In this document: positions 44,101-52,920 of the stretch, piece by piece
Layout: each line of letters starts with the position of its first letter
Numbering within the stretch: position 1 is the first letter of the stretch
Assembly (NCBI RefSeq): GCF_000807775.2
Contig: NZ_CP047385.1
Location: 5,146,001 to 5,210,000, forward strand
Length of the DNA: 64,000 bases
Direction: 5' to 3'
From: Pandoraea fibrosis
Lineage (GTDB): Bacteria; Pseudomonadota; Gammaproteobacteria; Burkholderiales; Burkholderiaceae
The notes under the pieces: model-generated
What the model saw: only the letters and a program-made list of their open reading frames with translations
What the model was told of the DNA's origin: nothing
Database searches by the model: none
Position numbers and translations under genes: made by a program

Positions 44101-45027
44101 ATGTCAGGCGCGTCATCCCGGCTACGTGCGGCTCGCGAGACGATTCCGGAATTCTCGCTATACGGAGAGTTGACACAAACCGACAGCGCCGACTTCGTCC
44201 ATATCGAATGGATCGAGACGCGCAGCCGCCTCTACGACTGGCATATCGATACTCATCGGCATCTGGGACTCTTTCAGGTCCTGGCGATTTTCGAAGGTAC
44301 GGTCGAAGCGAACGTCGACGACGCGACTTGGGAAGTCGAGGGACCGGCCGTCATCACGGTGCATCCGTCCGCCGTACACAACTTCCGCTTTTCGCGCGGT
44401 GCACACGGCTTTGTGCTCACCATGGCGCAAAGCGTGCCGTTCGACGCAGCTATCGGCGCCGATGCGGATATGGAGTCCTTGCTGAGCAAGCCGTGGCTCT
44501 TCCCGCTGGGCGATGCACCGCAAACGCGCGATCGCCTCTACACGCTGCTTGGCCTGATCATGGACGAGTTTTCGCGCCCGCAACTGGGGCACGCGGAGAT
44601 GGTCGGATGGCTCACGCGCAGCGTGTTGCTGTTGCTCGCCAGATTGCACGCGCATCACGATTCCGCAACACGCTCCGGCCGTACCGAACTGGATCTCTTC
44701 GCGCGCTTTCGTGCGCTCGTCGAGACGCACTACACGCAGGCCTGGGCCATTCCCGCTTACGCCGAACGGCTGCATGTCACCGAGAGCAAGCTCAACCGGC
44801 TGTGCCGCCGCATTGCGGGCAAGTCTGCCTTCGATCTGGTGCAGGATCGCCTGATGCTCGAGGCACGCCGCAAGCTCATCTACATCCCCGCGCCCGTCTC
44901 GCACGTCGCCTACGAACTCGGCTTTCAGGACCCGGCGTATTTCTGCCGCGTGTTCAAACGGCATGTCGGCGTCACGCCGTCGACCTTTCGGCGCACCGCG
45001 CAAAACGCCCATCTGGGCGACGAGTGA
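44101..45027 (+). CDS. pobR: PobR, AraC-family activator of pobA
   Basis: 308 residues from the ATG at 44101, with AAGGGA about 10 bases upstream; an in-frame ATG 20 codons earlier is possible. The N-terminal cupin-like domain has WHIDTHRHLGLFQVLAIFEG. The C-terminal double helix-turn-helix has YAERLHVTESKLNRLCRRIA and YELGFQDPAYFCRVFKRHVG. It is divergent from pobA with a 280-base gap, the classic arrangement of the AraC-type PobR of pseudomonads and Burkholderia, which responds to 4-hydroxybenzoate. Confidence 0.9.
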   Translation: MSGASSRLRAARETIPEFSLYGELTQTDSADFVHIEWIETRSRLYDWHIDTHRHLGLFQVLAIFEGTVEANVDDATWEVEGPAVITVHPSAVHNFRFSRGAHGFVLTMAQSVPFDAAIGADADMESLLSKPWLFPLGDAPQTRDRLYTLLGLIMDEFSRPQLGHAEMVGWLTRSVLLLLARLHAHHDSATRSGRTELDLFARFRALVETHYTQAWAIPAYAERLHVTESKLNRLCRRIAGKSAFDLVQDRLMLEARRKLIYIPAPVSHVAYELGFQDPAYFCRVFKRHVGVTPSTFRRTAQNAHLGDE

Positions 45028-45099
45028 CGACACCTGGCCGGGTTGGCGAGGCCGCTACGTCGAGCGCCTCGCCCCCGTGCTCACGCAAGCGACTGGCGC

Positions 45100-45906
45100 T
45101 TACGCGCCCGCCAGCGTCTTCCCCCGGAAGAAGGTCAGCAACGCGTCGGTGACGGCCGGCGCGCATTCGATGTTCGACAGATGCGCGCCCGGCACCGTGA
45201 CCTGCTGCGCGCCCGAAATGCGTTCGACGATCGCGCTCGACATGGCGGGCGGCGTTGCCAGATCGCCCGCACCGGTAATCACCAGTGTCGGCGCCTTGAT
45301 CGATGCAATCTCATCCAGTTGATTCATGTCGCGCACCGCTGCGCATGCTGCGGCGTAACCGTCCGCAGAGAGGGACCGGAACATCGTCTTCATGCGATCG
45401 ATGAGCGCGGGTTCCCGTTGCGCGAATTCGGGCGTGAACCAGCGCGACACGACCGCGTCGGCAACCGCGTTCATGCCGTCGGCCTGCACGGCGCGAATGC
45501 GCGTGTTCCAGCCGTCTTCGCCGCCGATGTGCGCAGACGAGCAGACAATCGCCAGACGATCGAGCCGCTGCGGTGCGTGAATGCCCAGCCACATCCCCGT
45601 CATCCCCCCCATCGAGACACCGGCCAGACTGGCTCGCTCGATGTGCAGGGCGTCGAGCAGCGCGATCACGTCACGTCCCAACTGGCCGATGACATACGGC
45701 CCCGGCGTGACCGACGATCCCCCGTGTCCGCGCGTGTCATAACGAATCACGCGAAACTCGCGCGCGAGCGCAGGCACCTGCGGCGCCCACATGTCGAGCG
45801 TAGTGCCCAGCGAATTGGACAGCACAAGCGCCGGCGCACGTTCGTCGCCGTCTACCGCGACGCGAAGCGTGGCGTCACCTACCTCGATCAAGCATTCCAT
45901 CGTCAT
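45100..45906 (-). CDS. pcaD: PcaD, beta-ketoadipate enol-lactone hydrolase
   Basis: 268 residues from the ATG at 45906, with GGAG upstream. An alpha/beta hydrolase with nucleophile Ser98 in GVSMGGMTG, Asp in ITGAGDLATPP and His in VPGAHLSNIE. The motif VIRYDTRGHGGSS is typical of PcaD. It converts beta-ketoadipate enol-lactone to beta-ketoadipate. It is the last gene of the pcaHG-B-C-D series and ends 72 bases from the stop of convergent pobR. Confidence 0.94.
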   Translation of the reverse strand: MTMECLIEVGDATLRVAVDGDERAPALVLSNSLGTTLDMWAPQVPALAREFRVIRYDTRGHGGSSVTPGPYVIGQLGRDVIALLDALHIERASLAGVSMGGMTGMWLGIHAPQRLDRLAIVCSSAHIGGEDGWNTRIRAVQADGMNAVADAVVSRWFTPEFAQREPALIDRMKTMFRSLSADGYAAACAAVRDMNQLDEIASIKAPTLVITGAGDLATPPAMSSAIVERISGAQQVTVPGAHLSNIECAPAVTDALLTFFRGKTLAGA

Positions 45907-45919
45907 GCCGTGAGTCTCC

Positions 45920-46345
45920 TCAGCCCTGTGCATCGTCGCGCACACGCGTGGTCGAGCCGGGCTCGGCGGCTTCCATCTCCGCGAACACCTTCTCGGCATC
46001 ATGAATCGCCTGATTGGCCGCAGGCAGACCGCAATACAGCGCGGCGTGCATGAACAACTCCTTCATTTCCTCGCGCGTCACGCCGTTGTTGAACGCGGCG
46101 CGCACATGCATGCGGAACTCGTCGCCACGATTGAGGGCGATGAGCAGCGAGAGCGTAATCATGCTGCGCATATGGCGCGTGAGGCCGGGGCGCGTCCACA
46201 CGTCGCCCCAGGCGAAGCGCGTGATGAAGTTCTGAAAGTCGTCGTTGAACTCGTTGCGGCGTGTGAGCGTGCGGTCCACGTGTGCGTCGCCGAGAACGGC
46301 GCGGCGTACCTGCATACCGTTGTCGTAGCGTTCCTGATCGTTCAT
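45920..46345 (-). CDS. pcaC: PcaC, gamma-carboxymuconolactone decarboxylase
   Basis: 141 residues. The carboxymuconolactone decarboxylase family blocks RRNEFNDDFQNFITRFAWGD and VWTRPGLTRHMRSMITLSLL are clear, followed by MKELFMHAALYCGLPAANQA. It decarboxylates gamma-carboxymuconolactone to the enol-lactone used by PcaD. It overlaps pcaB by ATGA and precedes pcaD by 13 bases. It is a stand-alone PcaC, not the PcaL fusion found in some bacteria. Confidence 0.97.
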   Translation of the reverse strand: MNDQERYDNGMQVRRAVLGDAHVDRTLTRRNEFNDDFQNFITRFAWGDVWTRPGLTRHMRSMITLSLLIALNRGDEFRMHVRAAFNNGVTREEMKELFMHAALYCGLPAANQAIHDAEKVFAEMEAAEPGSTTRVRDDAQG

Positions 46346-47718
46346 TGGGATTTCCTGCCGGGTTGGGAGATCGGCGTTGCGGCGTCGGCGAGCGTGAGCA
46401 CGCGGCTCACGAACGTCTCGGCAGCGCCAAGATAATGTTGCGGATCCATCAGGCGTTCGAGCGCCTCGATGGAGAGAATGCGCGTGATGTCGCCGTCTTC
46501 GCGCAGCACATCGAGCAAATGACGCTGCTGCGCAAGCGCGTCGCGACAGCGGGCTTCGACACGGCGATGTGCTTCGAGACGACCCATCGCTTCGCCCAAC
46601 GCCATTGTCACGGCCTCGGCCATGATGAGCCCGTGCGTGATCTCGAGATTCGCGCGCATGCGCGCCGTATCGACGGTCCAGTCGTCAACGAGGGTGCGCG
46701 CAGTGGCCACTGCGCCACCGCACAGCATGAGCAGCTCCGGCAGGGTTTCCCACTCGGCGTGCCAGGTGCCCAGACCACGCTCGTGGTCCTGCTGCATGGC
46801 AGCGAAGAGCGTGGCGACCAGTTGCGGCGTGCGGGCGGCGGCAGCCAGTATCGCGGCACAGCCGACCGGGTTGCGCTTGTGCGGCATGGTGGATGAGCCG
46901 CCACGTCCCGGGCCGGAAGCCTCGGCGATTTCACCGACTTCGGTTTGCGTCAGCAGGGCCGTGTCGCGCGCGAACTTGCCAAGCGAGCCGGTCAGCGATG
47001 CCGCCCAGCCGCCCACACGCACGATGCGATCGCGCTGGCCATGCCACGGCGTGGCGACATCCGAGAGCCCCAGATGCCGCGCAAGCGCCGCCGCGACATC
47101 GGCGCCCTGCGTGCCGAGCGACGCCAGCGTGCCGGCGGCGCCACCGAACTGCACGCATAGCACTTGCTCGCGCACGTTCGCGAGATCGGCGCGAGCCCGC
47201 AACAAAGCGTCGAGCGTACCCGCGAGCTTGAGCCCGAACGTGATAGGCAGCGCGTGCTGCAACCAGGTGCGCCCGACCATGACCGTCGCGCGATGCTGTC
47301 TGACTTGTTCGGTGAGTTGACGAATGAGGCCGTCGAGATCGCCCCCCAGATCGTCGAGGGCGCCGCGCACTTGCAGAACGAGACCGGTATCGATCGCGTC
47401 CTGACTGGTGGCGCCCCAATGCACAAAGCGTGCGGCGTCGGCATCGAGCGCCTTCACACGCGCCGTGAGTTGCTTGACCAGAGGAATGGCGAGGTTGCCC
47501 GCGCTCGCCGCGTCGTCGCGCAGCGCGGCCCAGTCGAGGTCGCTCGCGCGGGCGGCGGCGGTAATCGGGGCGACGGCGGCAGCCGGGATCAGTCCGGCCT
47601 CGGCTTCGGCGGCGGCCAGCGCCACTTCAAAGTCGAGCATGCCCTGAAGCGTGGCGTCGCGCGAGAAACGCGCCGTCACGGCAGAGCCGCGCAGCAATGA
47701 GTCAAGCAGTTCCGTCAT
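46342..47718 (-). CDS. pcaB: PcaB, 3-carboxy-cis,cis-muconate cycloisomerase
   Basis: 458 residues from the ATG at 47718. The fumarase/aspartase superfamily signature GRGGSSTMPHKRNPVG is present near residue 280, and VHWGATSQDAIDTGLVLQ near residue 98. It forms gamma-carboxymuconolactone from beta-carboxymuconate. The stop overlaps pcaC. A 163-base gap separates it from pcaG, and nothing notable was seen in that gap. Confidence 0.96.
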   Translation of the reverse strand: MTELLDSLLRGSAVTARFSRDATLQGMLDFEVALAAAEAEAGLIPAAAVAPITAAARASDLDWAALRDDAASAGNLAIPLVKQLTARVKALDADAARFVHWGATSQDAIDTGLVLQVRGALDDLGGDLDGLIRQLTEQVRQHRATVMVGRTWLQHALPITFGLKLAGTLDALLRARADLANVREQVLCVQFGGAAGTLASLGTQGADVAAALARHLGLSDVATPWHGQRDRIVRVGGWAASLTGSLGKFARDTALLTQTEVGEIAEASGPGRGGSSTMPHKRNPVGCAAILAAAARTPQLVATLFAAMQQDHERGLGTWHAEWETLPELLMLCGGAVATARTLVDDWTVDTARMRANLEITHGLIMAEAVTMALGEAMGRLEAHRRVEARCRDALAQQRHLLDVLREDGDITRILSIEALERLMDPQHYLGAAETFVSRVLTLADAATPISQPGRKSQ

Positions 47719-47881
47719 CGGAGAGTCGATGGTGCGATGGTGGTTAAGGCCGGCTCGCATGAATTGCGCATGCGCGACCAGACCCGTGTACGTTGCAAAA
47801 ATGCGGATACGGCTACGGGCCGCAGGCATTGTCATGCCGGCAGCCCGAAGCCGCGCCAGTTTCAGCCTTGCACGACCGACT

Positions 47882-48472
47882 TCAAAGGTCGAGGAAAACC
47901 GTCTCCTCGTCACCCTGCATCCGGATGTCGAACCGGTACGACACACGCCCGCCGCTCACTTCGCGGCGTGCAATCAGCGTGTGGCGACGCTCGGCCGGCA
48001 CTTGTTGCAGCACGGGGTCGGCCTCGTTGGCCGCTGCCTCGTCGTCGAAATAGATACGCGTAAACAGATGATTGAGCAAGCCCCGCATCGTCAGAATCAC
48101 ATCGATGCGCGGCGCTTCGCCCGGCCCGGTCGAGCCCGGCTTGATGGTCTCGATCACGAAACGGTGCTCGGCGTCGGTGCCGGTGCCGCAACGGCCCGTG
48201 CCGGCAAAGCCCGTGCGCTCGATCTCATCGGCGTTCTGGACATAGCGGCCGTGGGCGTCGGCTTGCACGACTTCGATCAGCGCGTCGTTGATCGGATTGC
48301 CGGCGCCATCGTATACCCGACCGATCAGGCGAATCGCCTCGCCCTCAGCGCGATCGAGCGCCACCACGGGTGTGAAGGCGCTCTTGAAGTCGTACAGGTA
48401 TTGCTCCGGCGACAGGCCATAGGCGAAGTACGGACCGACGGTCTGCGACGGCGTTTGCTGGTAATCGGACAT
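47882..48472 (-). CDS. pcaG: PcaG, protocatechuate 3,4-dioxygenase alpha subunit
   Basis: 196 residues. QTPSQTVGPYFAYGL at the N-terminus and VYDGAGNPINDALIEVVQAD are typical of the alpha subunit. It pairs with PcaH to form the ferric enzyme that opens the protocatechuate ring between the hydroxyl groups. The alpha subunit lacks the iron ligands, as expected. It follows pcaH with a 3-base gap. Confidence 0.97.
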   Translation of the reverse strand: MSDYQQTPSQTVGPYFAYGLSPEQYLYDFKSAFTPVVALDRAEGEAIRLIGRVYDGAGNPINDALIEVVQADAHGRYVQNADEIERTGFAGTGRCGTGTDAEHRFVIETIKPGSTGPGEAPRIDVILTMRGLLNHLFTRIYFDDEAAANEADPVLQQVPAERRHTLIARREVSGGRVSYRFDIRMQGDEETVFLDL

Positions 48473-48475
48473 GGC

Positions 48476-49186
48476 TCAGGACTCCATCGGCGTTTGGTCG
48501 GCACCGCGCAGCACGATGTCGAATTCATAACCCAGCGCGTACTCGGGCTCGGTGATATCCATCGAGAAGCGCGCAATCAGACGGTCGCGGGCATGGGCCG
48601 GCGTGGCCTGAAAAATCGGGTCGTAAGCCAGCAGCGGATCGCCGGGGAAGTACATCTGCGTCACAAGACGGGTCGCGAAATACTGGCCGAACACCGAGAA
48701 GTGCAAATGTTGCGGACGCCACGCGTTGTGGTGGTTCTTCCACGGATAAGCGCCGGGCTTGATGGTCAGGAATTTGTAGCGGCCCTGCGCATCGGTCAGG
48801 GCGCGACCGGCGCCGAGGAAGTTGGCGTCGAGCGGTGCGTCGTGCTGGTCGACCTTGTGCACGTAGCGTCCGCACGCGTTGGCCTGCCACAGCTCCACGA
48901 GCGTATTGGGCACCGGGCGGCCGCCTTCGTCGAGCACACGGCCCGTGACAATCATGCGCTCACCCAGCGGCTCGCCGTTGCGGACCGCATTGCGCGTGAG
49001 ATCGCCGTCGAGTTCGCTGATGATGCCGTGGCCATAAACCGGCGCGCGAAGGTTCGCGAGGTTCTGTTTGACCGGGACGAGCAGTTGCTTGGGGCCGCGC
49101 AGCGCGGTGGACTTGTACCCGCTGTCGATGAGCTTGGGATGCGAATCCCAGTCCCGGGGGCGCAGGACGGTGGTCGTTTCCGACAT
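48476..49186 (-). CDS. pcaH: PcaH, protocatechuate 3,4-dioxygenase beta subunit
   Basis: 236 residues from the ATG at 49186, with a GGAG site. The ferric-site ligands are visible: Tyr in ANACGRYVHK, Tyr in GAYPWKNHHNAWRPQHLHFS, and the two His of QHLHF. It is the catalytic subunit of protocatechuate 3,4-dioxygenase. It is transcribed divergently from pcaQ, with a 119-base gap holding an LTTR-like palindrome, and heads the pcaHG-B-C-D unit. Confidence 0.97.
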   Translation of the reverse strand: MSETTTVLRPRDWDSHPKLIDSGYKSTALRGPKQLLVPVKQNLANLRAPVYGHGIISELDGDLTRNAVRNGEPLGERMIVTGRVLDEGGRPVPNTLVELWQANACGRYVHKVDQHDAPLDANFLGAGRALTDAQGRYKFLTIKPGAYPWKNHHNAWRPQHLHFSVFGQYFATRLVTQMYFPGDPLLAYDPIFQATPAHARDRLIARFSMDITEPEYALGYEFDIVLRGADQTPMES

Positions 49187-49243
49187 GGTCTCACTCCATT
49201 TTGTGTTGACTGATCTGGCTTGCCGCCAGCTTGTTTTCGACAC

Positions 49244-49266
49244 TATATCCATAATCAACGGATATA
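49244..49266. promoter_or_regulatory. Likely PcaQ binding site
   Basis: TATATCC (49244-49250) and GGATATA (49260-49266) form a perfect 7-bp inverted repeat with a 9-base spacer, in the gap between divergent pcaH and pcaQ. It is 58 bases from the pcaH start and 40 from pcaQ, which suits a LysR regulator. It differs from the published ATAACC-N4-GGTTAT PcaQ box, so the binder is inferred from location. Confidence 0.55.
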
Positions 49267-49305
49267 TTTATTGACATTTTCTTAGGTTTTTCATAACTTT
49301 TTGGC

Positions 49306-50253
49306 ATGGAAAGACATCTACTCGACGGGCGAATCAAGCTGCGCCATCTGCAATGCCTGCTAGCCGTGGCCCAACACGGCAGCCTTCAGCGGGCGGCCGA
49401 AGCGCTGTCCATCACACAGCCGGCTGTCAGCAAGACGATTGCCGAACTGGAAGGGCTGCTTGGCGTGCGGTTGTTCGATCGCGGGCGCAACGGCGCACGC
49501 CCGACGGCGCAAGCGGAGTTGTTTCTCCGGCATGCCGGGGCGAGCGTGAGTGCGTTGCGACAAGGGATCGATGTCCTCTCGCGCGCCGTCGGTCAGACGG
49601 GCGGGGTGATCGAGATCGCCGTGCTGCCCACGTTGGCCGCTGCCATGATGCCCAGTGTGCTCGAGACCTTTCGGCGCGAATGGCCGGGCATCGTGGTGCA
49701 GGTACACACGGGGGCGAATCAGCGATTGCTCACGCAGTTGAAGTCCGGAGAGATGACGCTTGCGCTCGGCCGGATGTCCGATCCCGAGGGCATGGCAGGG
49801 CTCACCTTCGAACATCTTTGTGCAACGCCCCTCTGCGTGGTGGTGCGTCCAGCGCATCCGCTCGTGCGGCAACGCAGCGTATCGATGGCCGATCTGGCCG
49901 ACCATCATGTGATCCTGCCGCCGCACGGCACGATCCTGCGCCATACCGCCGACAGCTTCCTGCGCGCGCACGGCGTGGGCACGCTCGACGACTACTCCGA
50001 ACTGCTGTCGATGTCCCTTGCCCGCGCCATGACCCTGCGCGACGACGTGGTGTGGATCGCCTCCGAGATTACCGTGCAGGACGATCTCGCCGACGGCGTG
50101 CTGTGCGCTCTGCCCTTTGCGACGAAAGGCACCGAGGAGTCCATCGGCATTCTGTGGCGCAACGACACGGTGCCCACGCCACCGGAACAAACGCTCATCA
50201 GCGCGATGCGCGAAGCCGCGCGAGTGCGCTACGGCGTGCCGGGCTTGCGCTGA
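49306..50253 (+). CDS. pcaQ: PcaQ, LysR-family regulator of pca genes
   Basis: 315 residues. The N-terminal helix-turn-helix is LRHLQCLLAVAQHGSLQRAA with EALSITQPAVSKTIAELEGL, and the substrate-binding domain follows (IEIAVLPTLAAAMMPSVLET). It is divergent from pcaH, the standard PcaQ place. The usual effector is beta-carboxymuconate or a related metabolite. Its stop is 12 bases from the stop of the opposing amidohydrolase gene, with no terminator in between. Confidence 0.9.
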   Translation: MERHLLDGRIKLRHLQCLLAVAQHGSLQRAAEALSITQPAVSKTIAELEGLLGVRLFDRGRNGARPTAQAELFLRHAGASVSALRQGIDVLSRAVGQTGGVIEIAVLPTLAAAMMPSVLETFRREWPGIVVQVHTGANQRLLTQLKSGEMTLALGRMSDPEGMAGLTFEHLCATPLCVVVRPAHPLVRQRSVSMADLADHHVILPPHGTILRHTADSFLRAHGVGTLDDYSELLSMSLARAMTLRDDVVWIASEITVQDDLADGVLCALPFATKGTEESIGILWRNDTVPTPPEQTLISAMREAARVRYGVPGLR

Positions 50254-50265
50254 CACAATCACCGC

Positions 50266-51174
50266 TCACGCCTGCGCCATTGATGACGCGACCTGAACCG
50301 GCGCAAGCCCTAACATTCTCACCGCATTGTCCTTGAGCAGCAGCGGCTTGACCTCATCGCGAAATCCGGCCGTCTCGAAGTCGCGCAGCCATCGGTCCGG
50401 GGCGATCAACGGGAAGTCCGAGCCGAACAACATCTTCTCGCGCAGCAGCGAGTTCGCGTACTGAATCAGCTCCGGCGAAAAATACTTGGGCGACCAACCC
50501 GAGAGATCGATGTAGACGTTGGGCTTGTGCAGCGCAATGGACAGCGCCTGCGATTGCCAGGGCCACGACGGGTGCGCGATTACGATGTTCATGTCCGGGA
50601 AATCGATCGCAACGTCGTCCAGATGGATCGGCTCGGAGAACTTGAGCCGCAGGCCACCGCCCCCCGGCATCCCCGACCCGATGCCCGAATGCCCGCTGTG
50701 GAATACGGCCGTGAGATGGTATTCCGCGATCAGTTCGTACAACGGATATGCCATGCGGTCATTGGCAAAGAACCCCTGCATGGTCGGGTGGAACTTGAAG
50801 CCGCGCACGCCGAATTCCTCGACAAGCCGCCGCGCCTCGCGCACGCCCATGCGCCCCTTGTGCGGATCGATGCTGGCGAACGCGATCATGATGTCGTCGT
50901 TCTCTTGCGCGAAGCCCGCAATCTCCTCGTTGGGAATCCGGCGGCGACCGATGTTCGCCTCGCAATCGACCGTGAACATCACGAAACCGATCTTGCGCTC
51001 GCGGTAATGCTCGATGGTCTCGGGAATGGTCGGTCGGCGATTCTGTTTGAGAACAGTGCCGAAGTACTTGTCCGCAGCGTCGTCGAACGCCTTGCCGAAC
51101 AAATCCGGCGGCTGGCAGCACGAGACTTCCGCGTGCACGTGCGTGTCGATGGCAACGAGTGTCTCGAGGTTCAT
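50266..51174 (-). CDS. Amidohydrolase-2 family enzyme of the ferulate operon
   Basis: 302 residues from the ATG that overlaps the acyl-CoA dehydrogenase stop in ATGA. The metal-dependent fold shows DTHVHAE (His12 and His14), GVRGFKFHPTMQGF, VFHSGHSG, IVIAHPSWPW and LFGSDFPL with the catalytic Asp. This layout is that of ACMSD-like decarboxylases and hydrolases of the amidohydrolase-2 family. The exact substrate is unknown, but the coupling to acd and fcs points to a hydroxycinnamate-related step, such as hydrolysis of a ring-derived product or non-oxidative decarboxylation. Confidence 0.82.
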   Translation of the reverse strand: MNLETLVAIDTHVHAEVSCCQPPDLFGKAFDDAADKYFGTVLKQNRRPTIPETIEHYRERKIGFVMFTVDCEANIGRRRIPNEEIAGFAQENDDIMIAFASIDPHKGRMGVREARRLVEEFGVRGFKFHPTMQGFFANDRMAYPLYELIAEYHLTAVFHSGHSGIGSGMPGGGGLRLKFSEPIHLDDVAIDFPDMNIVIAHPSWPWQSQALSIALHKPNVYIDLSGWSPKYFSPELIQYANSLLREKMLFGSDFPLIAPDRWLRDFETAGFRDEVKPLLLKDNAVRMLGLAPVQVASSMAQA

Positions 51175-52919
51175 TCGGCAATCTCCGGATCCTGGATTTG
51201 CGCCGCCACGATCGCCATGGCGCGACGCGTTTCCGGCAGTTCGAACTTCAGCCAATAGCGGGCGGCACGGCGCTTGTCGTTACACCCGACATCGCCGGCC
51301 GCTTGTGCGCGATGCTCGGCCAGTGCCGCGTGCGCCCACAGCCCGCTCATCGTCAGCCCATGCACAGCCCGCATCACGTCCCCGGCCACGCACAACGCCG
51401 CGCGCGGCGACGACCGCGCCAACGCGATGACGCACGGCAGCAGCGAGACCCACTCGTCCAGCGCTGCTAACGCTGCGCCGAAGCCGTCGAGTGTCGCAAC
51501 GGATCGCGCATCGTCCACCTGCACGCGTGTCCAGGCGAGCCATTGCCGCAATGTCGCACCATCGTCCTTCACCACCTTGCGCAACATCAGATCGATGGCC
51601 TGAATCTCGTTGGTTCCCTCATAGATCATGGGGATGCGTGCATCGCGCAGGTACTGCGAGATGCCGGTCTCTTCGACATATCCGTAGCCGCCGAAGACCT
51701 GCAAGGCAGCGCTCGCGCCGTCGAATGCCTGCTCGGTCAACATCGCTTTGACAACCGGCGTGAGCAGCGCCGCGAGGGCCTCGGCACTCGTTCGCGCTTC
51801 GGGAGTATCGGCGTGATGGGCCTCGTCGATGGCGAGCGCGGCGCGGTACAACAACAAGCGCGCTCCTTCGACGGCAACCCGCTGGCCTTCGAGCAGACGC
51901 CACACCGCCGGGTGCCGCGCAATCGGTGCGCCGGCCTCAGCCCCCGGCACACGCGATTGCACACGGGCCAGCGCATGCTTCGCCGCCATCTCATAGGCGT
52001 TCTGGGCGAGTCCGAGCGCCGACGCGCCGACATGCAGACGTGCCGAGTTCATCATCGCGAACATCGCTTCAAGCCCGCGATACGGCTTGCCGATCAGATA
52101 CCCCGTCGCGCCCTCGAACGCCATCGAGCACGTGGCGCTGCCGCGAATGCCCATCTTGTGCTCGATGCCGGTGCAGCGCACCGCGTTGCGCTCGCCGCTC
52201 GGCAGGACCTTGGGCACGAGGAACAGCGACAGGCCGCCGCTTCCGGCAGGCGCGTCAGGCGTGCGCGCCAGCACGAGGTGCACGATGTTCGGCGTCAGAT
52301 CCTGCTCGCCGCCGGAGATGAAGATCTTCTCGCCGGTCACCTTCACCGTGTCATCCGCGCCGTCGATCCATTCAGCACGGGTGCGAATCTGCCCCAGATC
52401 GCTGCCTGCCCCAGGCTCCGTCAGCGCCATCGTGGCGAGCCATTCGCCGCTCACGAGCGGGCCAAGCCACGCCTGGCGCAGGGCGTCGCTACCGAAACGA
52501 TGCACGCACTCGTATGCGCCATGCAGAATGCCGGGATACATCGTCCAGGCGAGATTCGCGCCGGCGGTCAGTTCCTGCACCGCGACCTGCGCGACGACCG
52601 GCAGCCCCTGCCCGCCTAGGGACGGATCGCACGGCAAGGACGGCCAGCCGGCGTCGCGATACTGGCGATAAGCGTCGGCAAATCCGGTGGGGGTGCGAAC
52701 CTCGCCGTCGCGCCATGTACACCCCTCCCGGTCGCCCACGGCATTCAACGGCGCCAGCACTTCGCGGGAAAAGCGTGCCGCTTCGTCGACGACTTGCACC
52801 AGCGTCGCGGTGTCGAATTCACGAAACGGTGCGAGACGCGTCAATGCCTCACCGACGCCGAGCTTATCCAGCACGAACGCGATATCGGCGGCCGCGCTTT
52901 GCAACGCCGGATAACCCAT
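51171..52919 (-). CDS. Acyl-CoA dehydrogenase of the ferulate operon
   Basis: 582 residues, the longer class with a C-terminal extension. FAD/CoA motifs ALTEPGAGSDLGQIRTRAEW and GGQGLPVVAQVAVQELTAG, and the catalytic Glu in RIPMIYEGTNEIQA, are present. The gene follows fcs by one base and overlaps the amidohydrolase. A likely role is to desaturate a hydroxyphenylpropionyl-CoA to the hydroxycinnamoyl-CoA used by Ech, as HcaD does in Acinetobacter; the acd gene beside fcs/ech/vdh in pseudomonads is similar. The substrate here is inferred. Confidence 0.87.
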   Translation of the reverse strand: MGYPALQSAAADIAFVLDKLGVGEALTRLAPFREFDTATLVQVVDEAARFSREVLAPLNAVGDREGCTWRDGEVRTPTGFADAYRQYRDAGWPSLPCDPSLGGQGLPVVAQVAVQELTAGANLAWTMYPGILHGAYECVHRFGSDALRQAWLGPLVSGEWLATMALTEPGAGSDLGQIRTRAEWIDGADDTVKVTGEKIFISGGEQDLTPNIVHLVLARTPDAPAGSGGLSLFLVPKVLPSGERNAVRCTGIEHKMGIRGSATCSMAFEGATGYLIGKPYRGLEAMFAMMNSARLHVGASALGLAQNAYEMAAKHALARVQSRVPGAEAGAPIARHPAVWRLLEGQRVAVEGARLLLYRAALAIDEAHHADTPEARTSAEALAALLTPVVKAMLTEQAFDGASAALQVFGGYGYVEETGISQYLRDARIPMIYEGTNEIQAIDLMLRKVVKDDGATLRQWLAWTRVQVDDARSVATLDGFGAALAALDEWVSLLPCVIALARSSPRAALCVAGDVMRAVHGLTMSGLWAHAALAEHRAQAAGDVGCNDKRRAARYWLKFELPETRRAMAIVAAQIQDPEIAE

Positions 52920-52920
52920 G

